The notes below the pieces were generated by a model. The model was given only the letters and a program-made list of their open reading frames with translations. It was not told where the DNA came from and did not search any database. Positions 1-8,688 of a stretch of 64,000 nucleotides of DNA are shown piece by piece. The position numbers were made by a program, and so were the translations under genes. This stretch comes from Corynebacterium urealyticum DSM 7109. Its GTDB lineage: Bacteria > Actinomycetota > Actinomycetes > Mycobacteriales > Mycobacteriaceae. Position 1 is the first letter of the stretch; each line of letters starts with the position of its first letter. Where the stretch lies: positions 992,001 to 1,056,000 of the forward strand of contig NC_010545.1 of assembly GCF_000069945.1 (NCBI RefSeq), in the 5' to 3' direction.

Positions 1-1
1 G

Positions 2-79
2 CTGACCAGTTGGCACCCATCCCCGCTGGGCAAGGGTAATGCCCAGCACACGACTCTCGTTGAGGTTGAGAAGGCCTAG
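2..79 (+). CDS. dmsA: DMSO reductase-type molybdopterin subunit, C-terminal end only
   Basis: Only the last 25 codons are in the window, open at the left edge and ending in TAG at 77-79. The reading ends in ...QHTTLVEVEKA and begins with a Trp-His-Pro-Ser-Pro-Leu stretch, the usual end of DmsA-family catalytic subunits. The dmsB-like Fe-S subunit starts 23 bases later, so this is the first gene of a dmsABC-type operon. The family binds bis-MGD molybdenum cofactor and is normally exported by the Tat system, but no active-site region is visible here. Confidence 0.8.
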   Translation: MTSWHPSPLGKGNAQHTTLVEVEKA

Positions 80-102
80 TCAAGGCCGAAGGTGAGGAAA
101 AC

Positions 103-744
103 ATGGCTAAGAAGAACGCTTCCCAAGAAAACCAGCGGCTGGGTTTCTACTTCGACCAGAGCTTGTGCAACGGCTGCAAGGCCTGCCAAATCGCCTGCAA
201 GGACAAGCACGATACCCCGCTGGGGACCAACTGGCGCCGGGTTGTGGAGTACTCCGGTGGGGACTGGAACCTCGCCAACGGGGTGTTTAACCACGACACC
301 TTCACCTACTACACGTCGATCTCCTGCAATCACTGCGAGGACCCGATCTGCGCGAAGGTCTGCCCGACGACCGCGATGCACAAGGGGGAGGACGGGATCG
401 TCACCGTCGACCCCGACAAGTGCATCGGCTGCCGCTACTGCGAGTGGGCCTGCCCTTACTCCGCGCCACAGTTCAACCCGGAGACCAAGCAGATGAGCAA
501 GTGCGACCTGTGCGCCGATCTTCGAGCGGAGGGGGAGGAGCCCGCCTGCGTCACCGCCTGCCCGTCGCGTGCCCTGGACTGGGGCCCGATCGACGAGCTG
601 CGGGAGAAGTACGGCGATATCAGCGCCGTCGCACCCCTGCCTGATCCGAGCATCACCAAGCCCAACCTCGTCATTCGCCCGCACCGCGATGCGAAGGAGT
701 GGGATACCAACCACGGCGAGATCATGAATCGCCAGGAGATCTAG
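103..744 (+). CDS. dmsB: DMSO reductase-type iron-sulfur electron transfer subunit
   Basis: This 213-residue protein has the four Cys clusters of a DmsB subunit: C22-x2-C25-x2-C28-x3-C32, a C-x2-C-x4-C-x3-CP group near residues 75-87, CIGCRYCEWACP, and C-x2-C-x11-C-x3-C. All sixteen ligands for four [4Fe-4S] clusters are present. It should pass electrons from the quinol-oxidising membrane anchor to the molybdenum subunit. A GAGG-type ribosome site precedes ATG 103. dmsA ends just upstream and dmsC begins 4 bases after the stop. The terminal acceptor (DMSO, TMAO or another S- or N-oxide) cannot be told from the sequence. Confidence 0.93.
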   Translation: MAKKNASQENQRLGFYFDQSLCNGCKACQIACKDKHDTPLGTNWRRVVEYSGGDWNLANGVFNHDTFTYYTSISCNHCEDPICAKVCPTTAMHKGEDGIVTVDPDKCIGCRYCEWACPYSAPQFNPETKQMSKCDLCADLRAEGEEPACVTACPSRALDWGPIDELREKYGDISAVAPLPDPSITKPNLVIRPHRDAKEWDTNHGEIMNRQEI

Positions 745-748
745 ACCA

Positions 749-1720
749 GTGTTTCTGCAGGAATGGCCGCTGACCTTCTTCACGATCCTGTCCCAAATGG
801 CCGTGGGCGCGTTCATCATCCTGGGGCTCATCCAAGTCAGCTCCCGCCGTAGGGTCGGGGCAGTGGCCGATAAAGACCGTGCCGAGGCCAAGGCACAGGC
901 GTTGGAGCGGGTCTCGGATGCCGCGCTCTACGCGATTGGGCCGTTGATGGTCGCCGGCTTCATCGCCGCGTTCTTTCACCTGGGCAACCCGATGAACGGC
1001 ATCAACGTGATCCGGGGTGTCCCGAGCTCTCCGCTCGCGCAGGAAGTCATGATGGGCGTGGGCTTTGCTGTGCTGGGCTTCGCCTTCGCCGCCACCCAGT
1101 GGTTCCACTGGGGCAGCTCACGGCTGCGCTTTGTGCTGGCGATCGTTACCGCGCTGTGGGGCTTGGCCTTCGTGTGGTCCATGGCGCGGCTCTATATGCT
1201 GCCAACCATCCCGCATTGGGATCACTGGACCACCCCGGCGCAGTTCTATGTGACCACCTTCTTAAGTGGCGCGCTCGCGATTGGCACGGCACTCGCGTGG
1301 TTCCCGAAGCTGCGGGACAAGCCCTGGCTGAATAAGCTCATGCCCGCCAACCGCCGCCCGGCAGACATGAGCGATGCCCACGTGGACTACGTCAACCGGC
1401 TGGTGCAGCGTTCGCTGCAGGGCATCGGCGTGCTCTCCGTGCTGCTGCTCCCGATCGAGCTCTTCGTGATCATCTTCGCCTATAGCCGCCCAGAATCGGT
1501 GAACCCCGCGGCCTTCGCCTTCCCGACCGGGTGGTTCGTCCTGCGGCTGGCCCTGCTGATCATCGGCGCTGGGCTGATGGGCCTATTCCTGGCGCGGACC
1601 AAGCGGGACGACATCAACCTGCTGCTCACGCTGGTGATGACCAGCTACATCCTCGTGACGATCTCTGAGGTCATCGGCCGCTTCATCTTCTACGGCGGCA
1701 TGGACAGGATTGGGATTTGA
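749..1720 (+). CDS. dmsC: DmsC-type membrane anchor subunit
   Basis: A 323-residue, strongly hydrophobic protein with about eight predicted membrane helices, starting at about residues 5-28 and ending near the C-terminus. It begins MFLQEWPLTFFTILSQMAVG, typical of DmsC anchors that oxidise menaquinol and hold the reductase at the membrane. The GTG start at 749 follows the dmsB stop by 4 bases, and an AGGAG sits at the end of dmsB. The next gene overlaps its stop. Placement between the Fe-S subunit and the chaperone supports the call. Confidence 0.9.
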   Translation: MFLQEWPLTFFTILSQMAVGAFIILGLIQVSSRRRVGAVADKDRAEAKAQALERVSDAALYAIGPLMVAGFIAAFFHLGNPMNGINVIRGVPSSPLAQEVMMGVGFAVLGFAFAATQWFHWGSSRLRFVLAIVTALWGLAFVWSMARLYMLPTIPHWDHWTTPAQFYVTTFLSGALAIGTALAWFPKLRDKPWLNKLMPANRRPADMSDAHVDYVNRLVQRSLQGIGVLSVLLLPIELFVIIFAYSRPESVNPAAFAFPTGWFVLRLALLIIGAGLMGLFLARTKRDDINLLLTLVMTSYILVTISEVIGRFIFYGGMDRIGI

Positions 1721-2325
1721 TGGGCGCCGAGCAGGACCTGGCGGCCATCTCGGAGGCCGCATTGGTGGTCTCCCAGCTTTTCCTGGCTGCCCCGAACCCC
1801 GAGCTGCGCGGGGCGTTGCAGGACGACGACGCGCTGGCCGAGTGGCCACTGACCGACCCCCAATCCCAGCGGGGGATCGCGATGCTGCGCGAGGCGGTGC
1901 GGGAGGGGAATGTCGATAGCCACGAGGATCTCGAGCGTGACCACCTCTACCTCTTCACCGGGATCGGCAAACCGCTGGCGCAGCCCTACGAGTCGCCATA
2001 CTTGTCGAAGGAGGGGTTGCTCTTCGACGAGCAGACGGTTGCCGTCCGAGAGGCTTATGCGGCTCACGGTCTGCGGGTTCCGGACCCCCGGGTTCCGGAT
2101 GATCACATCGGCTACGAATTTGCTTTCGTCTCCCACCTGGCAGGCCAGGTGGCAGAGGGCAACGCTGGAGCGCTGCCAGCTTTGAACAGTTTCGTGGGTC
2201 AGCACCTCGGGTGTTTCGCCGGCGAGGTGGCTGAGGGGCTCCGGGAGCACGCCCGGACCGTGGCCTACCGTGCCCTGGCCGAACTGAGCGAGGGAGTGTT
2301 AGCCCATGTCCGAGCCAACCACTAA
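1720..2325 (+). CDS. TorD/DmsD-family molybdoenzyme maturation chaperone
   Basis: About 201 residues, mostly helical and without Cys clusters or membrane segments. It contains an ExxYDLF-like piece (DHLYLFTGIGKPLAQPYES) and a PDDHIGYEFAFVSHL stretch, the two signatures of TorD/DmsD/NarJ chaperones. These proteins bind the signal peptide and apo-form of the molybdenum subunit until cofactor is inserted. ATG 1720 overlaps the dmsC stop (TGATG). A TTG one codon earlier is possible but less likely. The next gene begins inside its last 20 bases, so translation is probably coupled. Confidence 0.85.
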   Translation: MGAEQDLAAISEAALVVSQLFLAAPNPELRGALQDDDALAEWPLTDPQSQRGIAMLREAVREGNVDSHEDLERDHLYLFTGIGKPLAQPYESPYLSKEGLLFDEQTVAVREAYAAHGLRVPDPRVPDDHIGYEFAFVSHLAGQVAEGNAGALPALNSFVGQHLGCFAGEVAEGLREHARTVAYRALAELSEGVLAHVRANH

Positions 2326-3169
2326 CCCGGAGCTCTTAAGCGCGGAGCAGCGCCACCGCCTCTATCGGTGGGCGCGCGACATGAACCCCGACGTCGTGCT
2401 GGTGTGCGCCGAGGCTCAACTACCGCGTTTCAATCGGAATATCAGCCCCGTCCTCTTGCCGGGCTGCGCGGGTGAGGACCCCTCGCTGGGCCCCGCTCTG
2501 CTGGCCTGCGGGGCGAAGCGGGTGCGCGTCCTACCGTGCCGGGATGTCCACCCGGAACGCTGCGCGGCGGGTGCGGAACTGGTCGAAGCCCCTCGGGGGC
2601 GGGTGCTGCGCGCGGCGGAATACCTGGATGCAACCCAGGTGCCGGTGTCCCGGCGGGCGCTGATCGGCCTGGGCGCGCTGGGGGACGGGGAGATCGTGGT
2701 GGATCCGAACGCCCCGACGATGTTCCGGCTCGCCCAAGCGCACCAGGTGTTGGGAACCGAGCCCGACACCAGCATCGAGCTGGACGCCCCGCGCCTGATC
2801 GCCTCCGGCTGCCAAGCATGCGGGGTGTGCACCCAGATGTGCCCGAGTTCCGCCCTGGAGCTCAGGGTCGTGGATTCGGTGGCGCACCTCAGCCAGGACT
2901 TGAGCACCTGCAATGGCGAGAATACTTGTGTCGCCAGCTGCCCCTACGGCGCATTGAGCAGCAGTGGCCACCTGCAGCTGGCCGACCTGGTTGACGGGGA
3001 CGTACGCGAACTCACTAGTTTCCCGGTCTCGCAGTGCCGCCGCTGCGGGGCGGATTTTCCGGCCGGGGAAGGGGAGGACGGCACGGCGAAGACCTTGTGC
3101 CCCACGTGCGAGCGCACCACCGCCGACCCGTTTTCCTCCTGGCTGCCTCCTGGCTTCACCCTCGACTAG
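2306..3169 (+). CDS. Fe-S and zinc-ribbon protein of the dms operon, function unknown
   Basis: 287 residues in three parts. Residues 30-100 form a Cys-containing alpha/beta region (VLVCAEAQ, LLPGCAG, VLPCRD) that loosely recalls MvhD-type domains. A ferredoxin-like region follows, with complete C169-x2-C172-x2-C175-x3-C179P and a second motif C202-x5-C208-x3-C212P in which the expected second Cys is Glu205. A C-terminal zinc-ribbon-like pair is C244-x2-C247 and C265-x2-C268. There is no signal peptide or membrane helix, so it is probably cytoplasmic. It overlaps the chaperone gene and ends the operon, suggesting a maturation or electron-supply role, but I do not recognise a characterised homologue. 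Confidence 0.75.
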   Translation: MSEPTTNPELLSAEQRHRLYRWARDMNPDVVLVCAEAQLPRFNRNISPVLLPGCAGEDPSLGPALLACGAKRVRVLPCRDVHPERCAAGAELVEAPRGRVLRAAEYLDATQVPVSRRALIGLGALGDGEIVVDPNAPTMFRLAQAHQVLGTEPDTSIELDAPRLIASGCQACGVCTQMCPSSALELRVVDSVAHLSQDLSTCNGENTCVASCPYGALSSSGHLQLADLVDGDVRELTSFPVSQCRRCGADFPAGEGEDGTAKTLCPTCERTTADPFSSWLPPGFTLD

Positions 3170-3264
3170 CCTTCCGGCGTGTGTTTGCAGGGCCTCCGCG
3201 CTGGAGGTGGCGCTGTGATGGGGCTGAGGAGGCGCTGGGCCGGGGTAAATAGTGGTGAATGCAA

Positions 3265-3300
3265 CGATGGCCCCGAACCAAAAGAGGTTCGGGGCCATCG
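3265..3300. terminator. Bidirectional terminator hairpin
   Basis: A perfect 15-bp inverted repeat (arms 3265-3279 and 3286-3300) with a 6-nt loop. It lies between the convergent dms operon and the DUF2631 gene. No strong T-run follows in either direction. Confidence 0.8.
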
Positions 3301-3342
3301 GTCGTGCCAGACGCCTGGCGTGTCGCTAATGGGGTAGCTGCG

Positions 3343-3729
3343 CTACTCCTTGATGTTCAGCGCCAGCTTCTCCTCAGGGGTGAGATCCGCGTACACGCCG
3401 GTGTTGTTTCGCTGGTCTGCCGTCCAGTTCGGCTCGACGTGCCCCTGGGCCTTGTTGCGTGCGGTCACGGTGGTGCGCTCCTTGGACTTCGGCTCGAAAG
3501 CGAACCATGCGGTGCCGACGAGGATGAAGGCAGCCAGGGCGATCAGCCAGATGTTCTCGACGTTGCCCTCGTGGTTACCAACCAGCATGAACACCAGGAA
3601 TCCGACGGAAATGAGGCCGGACAGAACGACGGCGCGCTTGCTCAGGGCGCTCCAGCCCCAGCCCGCGGATGGTACATCTTCGGTCGAAATGCCGTTGAAA
3701 ACTTCAACCTTTGCTTCGTGGTGAGCCAC
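3343..3729 (-). CDS. DUF2631 small membrane protein
   Basis: 128 residues with two membrane helices, about 33-51 and 60-78, flanked by a charged N-terminus and a hydrophilic C-terminal tail. It matches the DUF2631 family of Mycobacteriales, which lies next to dxr and rip1 in relatives. The GTG start is preceded by a near-perfect AGGAGG 5 bases upstream. It is transcribed away from dxr. Function is not known. Confidence 0.8.
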   Translation of the reverse strand: MAHHEAKVEVFNGISTEDVPSAGWGWSALSKRAVVLSGLISVGFLVFMLVGNHEGNVENIWLIALAAFILVGTAWFAFEPKSKERTTVTARNKAQGHVEPNWTADQRNNTGVYADLTPEEKLALNIKE

Positions 3730-3864
3730 GGAATCCTCCTGACGTCTGATCAGTTAATCACACTCATCTTGCCATAGATTTCACAGAATGTAGGTATCTC
3801 CACACGCCATACAGCCCCTACTCGGGTGTAGGAGGCTTCGCGGCCGGCGGGTTAGGATATGGCC

Positions 3865-5052
3865 ATGACTTTCGACAAGACTCGCGTGGTGATTCTCGGG
3901 AGTACTGGATCCATCGGTGTCCAGGCCCTCGAGGTGGTTTTCGACAATCCCGAACAGTTCGAGGTGATTGGGATTTCGGCCCACGGCAGTAAGCCCGAGT
4001 TGCTGTTGGAGCAGGCCCAGAAGATCGGTCTGCCCGCCGAGCGAGTCGCGGTGGCCTCCGACCGAACCGCCGATTTCGTCGAAGCTCAGCTCGGCGGGCA
4101 TTGCATCCGTGGCCAGGACTCCGCCCGCGACCTGGTGGAGGAGCTCGGCGATCAGTTGGAGAGCACGGACGTGATCCTGAATGCGCTGGTTGGCTCCCAG
4201 GGGCTCGAGGCGACGCTGTCCTCCCTGGGCACCCAGGCGCGTCTCGCGCTGGCGAATAAGGAGAGCCTCGTCGCCGGCGGCCAGCTGGTGCTGGACGCAG
4301 CCGATGAGGGGCAGCTCGTCCCCGTCGACTCCGAGCACTCTGCGATGGCACAGTGCCTGCGCTCCGGGCGTCGCGACGAGGTGGCCACCCTCGTGCTGAC
4401 GGCCTCTGGTGGGCCGTTCCGCGGCTGGACCCGCGAGCAGCTGGAGCCGGTCACCCCGCTCCAGGCAGCCAGCCACCCCACCTGGTCCATGGGCCAGATG
4501 AACACGCTGAACTCCGCAACGATGGTGAACAAGGGCCTGGAACTGATCGAGGCCTGCCTTCTGTTCGACATGCCCTCCAACCGCGTAGAGGTCACCGTCC
4601 ACCCGCAGTCGATCGTGCACTCGATGGTGACCTTCCGTGATGGCTCCACCATCGCGCAGGCATCCCCACCATCCATGAAGCTGCCGATCAGCCTCGCGCT
4701 CGGCTGGCCGAACCGTGTGGCCGGGGTGGGGCAGCCGCTCGACTTCACGCAAGCCGCCACCTGGGAGTTCGAGCCACTCGACGACGAGGTATTCCCCGCG
4801 GTGGAACTGGCCCGCGAGGCAGCAAAGGCGGGCGGGGTCATGCCCGCGATTTATAACGCGGCTAACGAGGAAGCCGCCATCGAGTTCCTCAACGCGAACA
4901 TGGCCTTTCCACGCATTGTCGACACGGTTGAAGCCGTGATGTCAGCCTCCGGTGCAGCGTCCACCCCGACGTGCCTGGAGGACGTTCTGGAGGCCGAGCG
5001 CGAAGCCCGCGCACTGGCACACGAAAGGATGCGCCCGTGGCTTTTGGGCTAG
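3865..5052 (+). CDS. dxr: 1-deoxy-D-xylulose 5-phosphate reductoisomerase
   Basis: About 395 residues. DXP reductoisomerase makes MEP from DXP with NADPH and a divalent metal, the committed step of isoprenoid synthesis in these bacteria. The NADPH loop GSTGSIG is at residues 12-18, the metal and substrate motif PVDSEHSA is present, and the central region has ASGGPF and HPTWSMG as in the family. ATG 3865 is preferred over ATG 3859 because a TAGGAT -10 ends exactly 6 nt before it and there is no ribosome site, so the message is probably leaderless. It overlaps rip1 by 16 bases. Confidence 0.96.
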   Translation: MTFDKTRVVILGSTGSIGVQALEVVFDNPEQFEVIGISAHGSKPELLLEQAQKIGLPAERVAVASDRTADFVEAQLGGHCIRGQDSARDLVEELGDQLESTDVILNALVGSQGLEATLSSLGTQARLALANKESLVAGGQLVLDAADEGQLVPVDSEHSAMAQCLRSGRRDEVATLVLTASGGPFRGWTREQLEPVTPLQAASHPTWSMGQMNTLNSATMVNKGLELIEACLLFDMPSNRVEVTVHPQSIVHSMVTFRDGSTIAQASPPSMKLPISLALGWPNRVAGVGQPLDFTQAATWEFEPLDDEVFPAVELAREAAKAGGVMPAIYNAANEEAAIEFLNANMAFPRIVDTVEAVMSASGAASTPTCLEDVLEAEREARALAHERMRPWLLG

Positions 5053-6440
5053 GAGTACTGCTCTTCGCCTTCGGCATCCTGATCAGCATTGCGTTGCATG
5101 AGGCGGGACACATGTTCGCCGCCCGCGCCTTCGGCATGCGGGTGCGCCGTTACTTCATCGGTTTCGGCCCCACCCTGTGGTCCACCGCGCCGAGGGATAA
5201 GGGAAGGGGAGCAGTCACCGCTGGAACAACGGACGTCGACGTCGACGGCGCCAACCTCCCCGCCAACCCGGCACCGCTGACGGCGGAGACCGAGGTTGCA
5301 ACCGACCCGAGCGGTGCGGTGCCGCAGACCGAGTACGGAATCAAGGCGATCCCGCTCGGCGGCTTCTGCGAGATCGCCGGCATGACCCCGCTGGACGAGC
5401 TCAGTAAGGACGAAGAACCCCACGCGATGTACCGCAAGCCCTGGTGGCAGCGGGTCATCGTGCTCTCCGGCGGCATCGCCGTCAACGTGCTTGTCGCACT
5501 GATCGTGCTCTACTCGGTGGCGAACATCTGGGGCCTGCCTGACCACAAGGCGGACATCCGCACCACCGTGCAGTCCACCCAATGCGCCCCACCGACCCAG
5601 GAGGCCGACGGCACCCTCGCGGACTGCACGGGCGACGGTTCAGCAGCCGCTGCGGGCATCAAACCGGGGGACACCATCACCGAGGTGGATGGTCAGGAGG
5701 TGCCCACCTTCCCGGACTTCACCAAGGCCATTGACAAACTCGTCTCGGCGAACGCGGCTGGCGCCGCCGGCGGTGAGGCAGACACTCAGAGCCGTGAACT
5801 CAGCGTGGGCGATACCCTCAGCGTGCCGATGCGCGTGCAACACGCCGATGGCACAGACGAGGTCAAGCAGGTCGACGTCGACATTGTGGAACGGCGCAAC
5901 CAGGACGGCTCCACAAGGCTGGCCGGTGCGATCGGCATCACGATCAAGCGGCCGGGCAATGTCGAATACAACCCGGCGACCGCAGTGGGCGGGACGCTCT
6001 CCTTCACCGGTTATATGGTCTCCGAGACGGCCAAGGGCTTGGTCGCGCTGCCCGCGAAAGTGCCAGGGGTCGTCGCATCGATCTTCGGTGCCGAGCGCGC
6101 GGATGATTCCCCCATGAGCGTGGTGGGAGCCTCTCGCATCGGCGGGGAGCTGGTGCAACACGAGCAGTGGCGTTCCTTCCTCATGATGTTGGCCAGCCTG
6201 AATCTCTTCTTGGCTGCCTTCAACCTGGTACCGCTGCCGCCGCTCGACGGCGGGCACATCGCAGTGGCCATCTATGAGCGCATTCGCGATGGTCTGCGCC
6301 GCCGCCGGGGTAAGGAGCCGGGCCAGCCGGTGGACTACCGCAAGCTGCTGCCACTGACCTACGGTGTGGCGATGCTGCTGATGGTCTTCGGCGCTATCGT
6401 CATCATCGCGGACGTGATCAACCCCGTGCGGCTGTTCTGA
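5037..6440 (+). CDS. rip1: Site-2 membrane metalloprotease RseP/Rip1
   Basis: 467 residues from GTG 5037, which has a GAAAGG upstream inside dxr. The zinc motif H21-E22-A-G-H25 is in the first membrane helix, a PDZ domain lies near residues 170-290, and the third ligand motif NxxPxPPLDGG near the C-terminus contains Asp404. The family cleaves anti-sigma factors and other membrane proteins within the bilayer. In M. tuberculosis, Rip1 also sits between dxr and ispG. A longer reading from 4971 would lie inside dxr and displace the first helix, so it is rejected. Confidence 0.93.
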   Translation: MAFGLGVLLFAFGILISIALHEAGHMFAARAFGMRVRRYFIGFGPTLWSTAPRDKGRGAVTAGTTDVDVDGANLPANPAPLTAETEVATDPSGAVPQTEYGIKAIPLGGFCEIAGMTPLDELSKDEEPHAMYRKPWWQRVIVLSGGIAVNVLVALIVLYSVANIWGLPDHKADIRTTVQSTQCAPPTQEADGTLADCTGDGSAAAAGIKPGDTITEVDGQEVPTFPDFTKAIDKLVSANAAGAAGGEADTQSRELSVGDTLSVPMRVQHADGTDEVKQVDVDIVERRNQDGSTRLAGAIGITIKRPGNVEYNPATAVGGTLSFTGYMVSETAKGLVALPAKVPGVVASIFGAERADDSPMSVVGASRIGGELVQHEQWRSFLMMLASLNLFLAAFNLVPLPPLDGGHIAVAIYERIRDGLRRRRGKEPGQPVDYRKLLPLTYGVAMLLMVFGAIVIIADVINPVRLF

Positions 6441-6461
6441 CTCGGCATTGTCCGCACCGCA

Positions 6462-6490
6462 CCGGCGGGGGCGTTGCCCCTTGACGCCGG
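6462..6490. terminator. Two-tier hairpin between rip1 and ispG
   Basis: An outer stem CCGGCG/CGCCGG (6462-6467 with 6485-6490) encloses an inner stem GGGGC/GCCCC (6468-6472 with 6476-6480). There is no T-run. A TAGGCT -10 at 6499-6504 follows, so ispG probably has its own start near 6511. Confidence 0.55.
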
Positions 6491-6566
6491 GGCGGTATTA
6501 GGCTGTAAGGGGCACGCTGCTTGATCCGCAGCACTCTATTTTCTTCGAAAGGGGCTAGAGACCTTC

Positions 6567-7727
6567 ATGTCCGGCATTTCTCTGGGAATCCCAGATGGAC
6601 CTCCACCCACGCTGGCGCCGCGCCGGAAGACCCGCCAGCTGATGGTCGGTGACGTGGGAGTCGGTAGCGAGCACCCGATCTCGGTGCAGTCGATGACGAC
6701 CACGAAGACGCACGACATCAACGCGACGCTGCAGCAGATCGCCCAGCTGACCGCGTCGGGCTGCGACATCGTGCGAGTGGCCTGCCCGAAGCCTCGCGAC
6801 GCCGAGGCCCTGCCGATCATCGCCAAGAAGTCCCCGATCCCGGTGATCGCTGACATTCACTTCCAGCCGCGTTATATCTTCCAGGCCATCGAGGCCGGTT
6901 GCGCCGCGGTGCGTGTCAACCCGGGCAATATCAAGGAATTCGACGGCCGCGTCAAGGAGGTCGCCAAGGCCGCTGGGGACGCAGGCATTCCGATCCGTAT
7001 CGGTGTCAACGGCGGATCCCTGGATAAGCGTCTGCTCGAAAAGTACGGCAAGGCCACCCCCGAGGCATTGGTGGAGTCCGCCATCTGGGAGGCCGGCCTG
7101 TTCGAGGAACACGGCTTCGGCGACATCGCGATCTCCGTGAAGCACTCCGACCCGGTCGTGATGGTTGAGGCCTACCGCCAGCTGGCGGCGAAGACGGACT
7201 ACCCGCTGCACCTTGGCGTGACCGAGGCGGGCCCGGCTTTCCAGGGCACCATCAAGTCCTCCGTGGCCTTCGGTGCGCTGCTCTCCCAGGGGATCGGGGA
7301 CACGATTCGCGTGTCCTTGTCAGCGGACCCGGTGGAGGAGATCAAGGTCGGCGACCAGATCTTGCAGTCGCTGAACCTGCGCCCCCGCAAGCTGGAGATT
7401 GTCTCCTGCCCATCCTGCGGTCGCGCCCAGGTGGACGTCTACACCCTGGCTGAGGAGGTCACCGCAGGCCTGGAGGGCATGGAGTTCCCGCTGCGCGTGG
7501 CCGTTATGGGCTGCGTGGTTAATGGTCCGGGCGAAGCTCGGGACGCCGACCTTGGCGTGGCTTCCGGTAACGGCAAGGGCCAGATCTTCGTCAAGGGTGA
7601 GGTCATCAAGACCGTACCCGAGGACCAGATCGTCGAAACTCTCATCGAGGAGGCCCACCGCATCGCCGAGGAGCAGGGCATGGAGGCCGTGGAGGGCGCT
7701 TCCGCCGAGGTGAAGGTCACCCGCTAG
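6567..7727 (+). CDS. ispG: 4-hydroxy-3-methylbut-2-enyl diphosphate synthase
   Basis: 386 residues. IspG (GcpE) converts MEcPP to HMBPP using a [4Fe-4S] cluster. The N-terminal TIM-barrel carries [12 protein letters not shown] and [15 protein letters not shown], and the C-terminal cluster ligands are in [10 protein letters not shown] and [21 protein letters not shown] ribosome site lies 13 bases before ATG 6567. It is the third gene of dxr-rip1-ispG, but a hairpin and a TAGGCT -10 upstream suggest separate transcription as well. Length is normal for the actinobacterial form. Confidence 0.97.
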
Positions 7728-7753
7728 GGTTCTTTCCCTTTTATGACGACGAT

Positions 7754-7783
7754 CGGCCCGGCCTGCAAACGCAGGCCGGGCCG
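7754..7783. terminator. Bidirectional terminator
   Basis: A perfect 13-bp stem (7754-7766 and 7771-7783) with an AAAC loop, between the converging ispG and hrtA genes. Confidence 0.85.
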
Positions 7784-7798
7784 AAGTCTTATCCGGGG

Positions 7799-8572
7799 TT
7801 AGCGGCTCTCGGTGATCTCGCCGTCCACGAGGGTCACTACCCGGTCCAGGGTGGCCAGCTGATCCTGGTCGTGGGAGACATACAGGGTCGCCGCGTTGGA
7901 CTCCCGAGCCATCTGTCGAATCAGCTCGGTGACCTGGGTGGCTGTGGTGGTATCCAGTGCCGCGGTCGGCTCATCGACTAATAGGAGCTGTGGGGAGTTC
8001 ATGAGCGCGCGGGCGAGGTTGACCCGCGCCTGCTGCCCACCGGAGAGCTCGCCGACCTTGCGTTGCTGCAGGCCACCCAGACCCACGGCCTCCAGCAGCT
8101 CGTCGGCGCGCTGGGAAGCCGCCTGCTTGGCCTTGCGCTGCAGAGGCCACGGGGAGCCCAGGTGCAGCATCGCCATGAGTTGATCCTTGACTCGCAGGGA
8201 AGGTAGTAGGTTTGGCTGCTGGAAGACGATGCCGATGTGCTCACGGCGGAGGCGCGCTGCCTCGCGGGCGGAGTGCCCGGTGAATGTCAACTCCTCGCTG
8301 GAGTCGGCTGCGGTCAATACGGCCTCGCCGCTTGTCGGTTCTTGCAGGCAGCCAGCTACGGATAGCAACGTGGACTTGCCGGAACCAGACGGGCCGGTGA
8401 TGCCCACCAGTTCGCCCGGGGCGATGTGCAGGGAGACCTCATCTAAGACGCGGCGGGTTGCCGCGCCATCGGTGACCTCCAGGGTGATGGCGTCCATCGT
8501 GAGCCCGGAACGGGAGCGTGCATTGCGCTTCTGCTGTAGGGCCTGGGTGTTGTGCGAGGTTGCGGTGGTCAT
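7799..8572 (-). CDS. hrtA: Haem exporter ABC ATPase (HrtA-like)
   Basis: 257 residues with Walker A GPSGSGKST (60-68), Q-loop FQQPNLLP, signature LSGGQQAR and Walker B LLLVDEPTAALD. It is a LolD/MacB-type ATPase with a short N-terminal extension. ATG 8572 has AAGGAGA 8 bases upstream. It follows the hrtB permease after a 116-base gap and lies opposite a two-component system, the arrangement of hrtBA-chrSA in C. glutamicum and C. diphtheriae, where the pump removes excess haem. The substrate is inferred from that context. Confidence 0.85.
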   Translation of the reverse strand: MTTATSHNTQALQQKRNARSRSGLTMDAITLEVTDGAATRRVLDEVSLHIAPGELVGITGPSGSGKSTLLSVAGCLQEPTSGEAVLTAADSSEELTFTGHSAREAARLRREHIGIVFQQPNLLPSLRVKDQLMAMLHLGSPWPLQRKAKQAASQRADELLEAVGLGGLQQRKVGELSGGQQARVNLARALMNSPQLLLVDEPTAALDTTTATQVTELIRQMARESNAATLYVSHDQDQLATLDRVVTLVDGEITESR

Positions 8573-8688
8573 GGGTGTTCTCCTTGGAAGGCGTCGTTGG
8601 GGTCTATATCGGGGTGGTACGTCGGGGAAGTCAGCGGCGAGGATTGTGCGTCAGCGGGGTGGCGGCACTACCTCGGCCAGTGGGATGC

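Noticed and set aside
3170..3264. CCTCC/GGAGG mini-hairpin near 3193-3207 as the dms terminator
   Set aside because: The 5-bp stem is weak and there is a perfect 15-bp hairpin just downstream at 3265-3300.
4971..5036. Earlier start for rip1
   Set aside because: It would add 22 residues from within dxr before the membrane helix carrying HEAGH. GTG 5037 has a ribosome site and fits the family.
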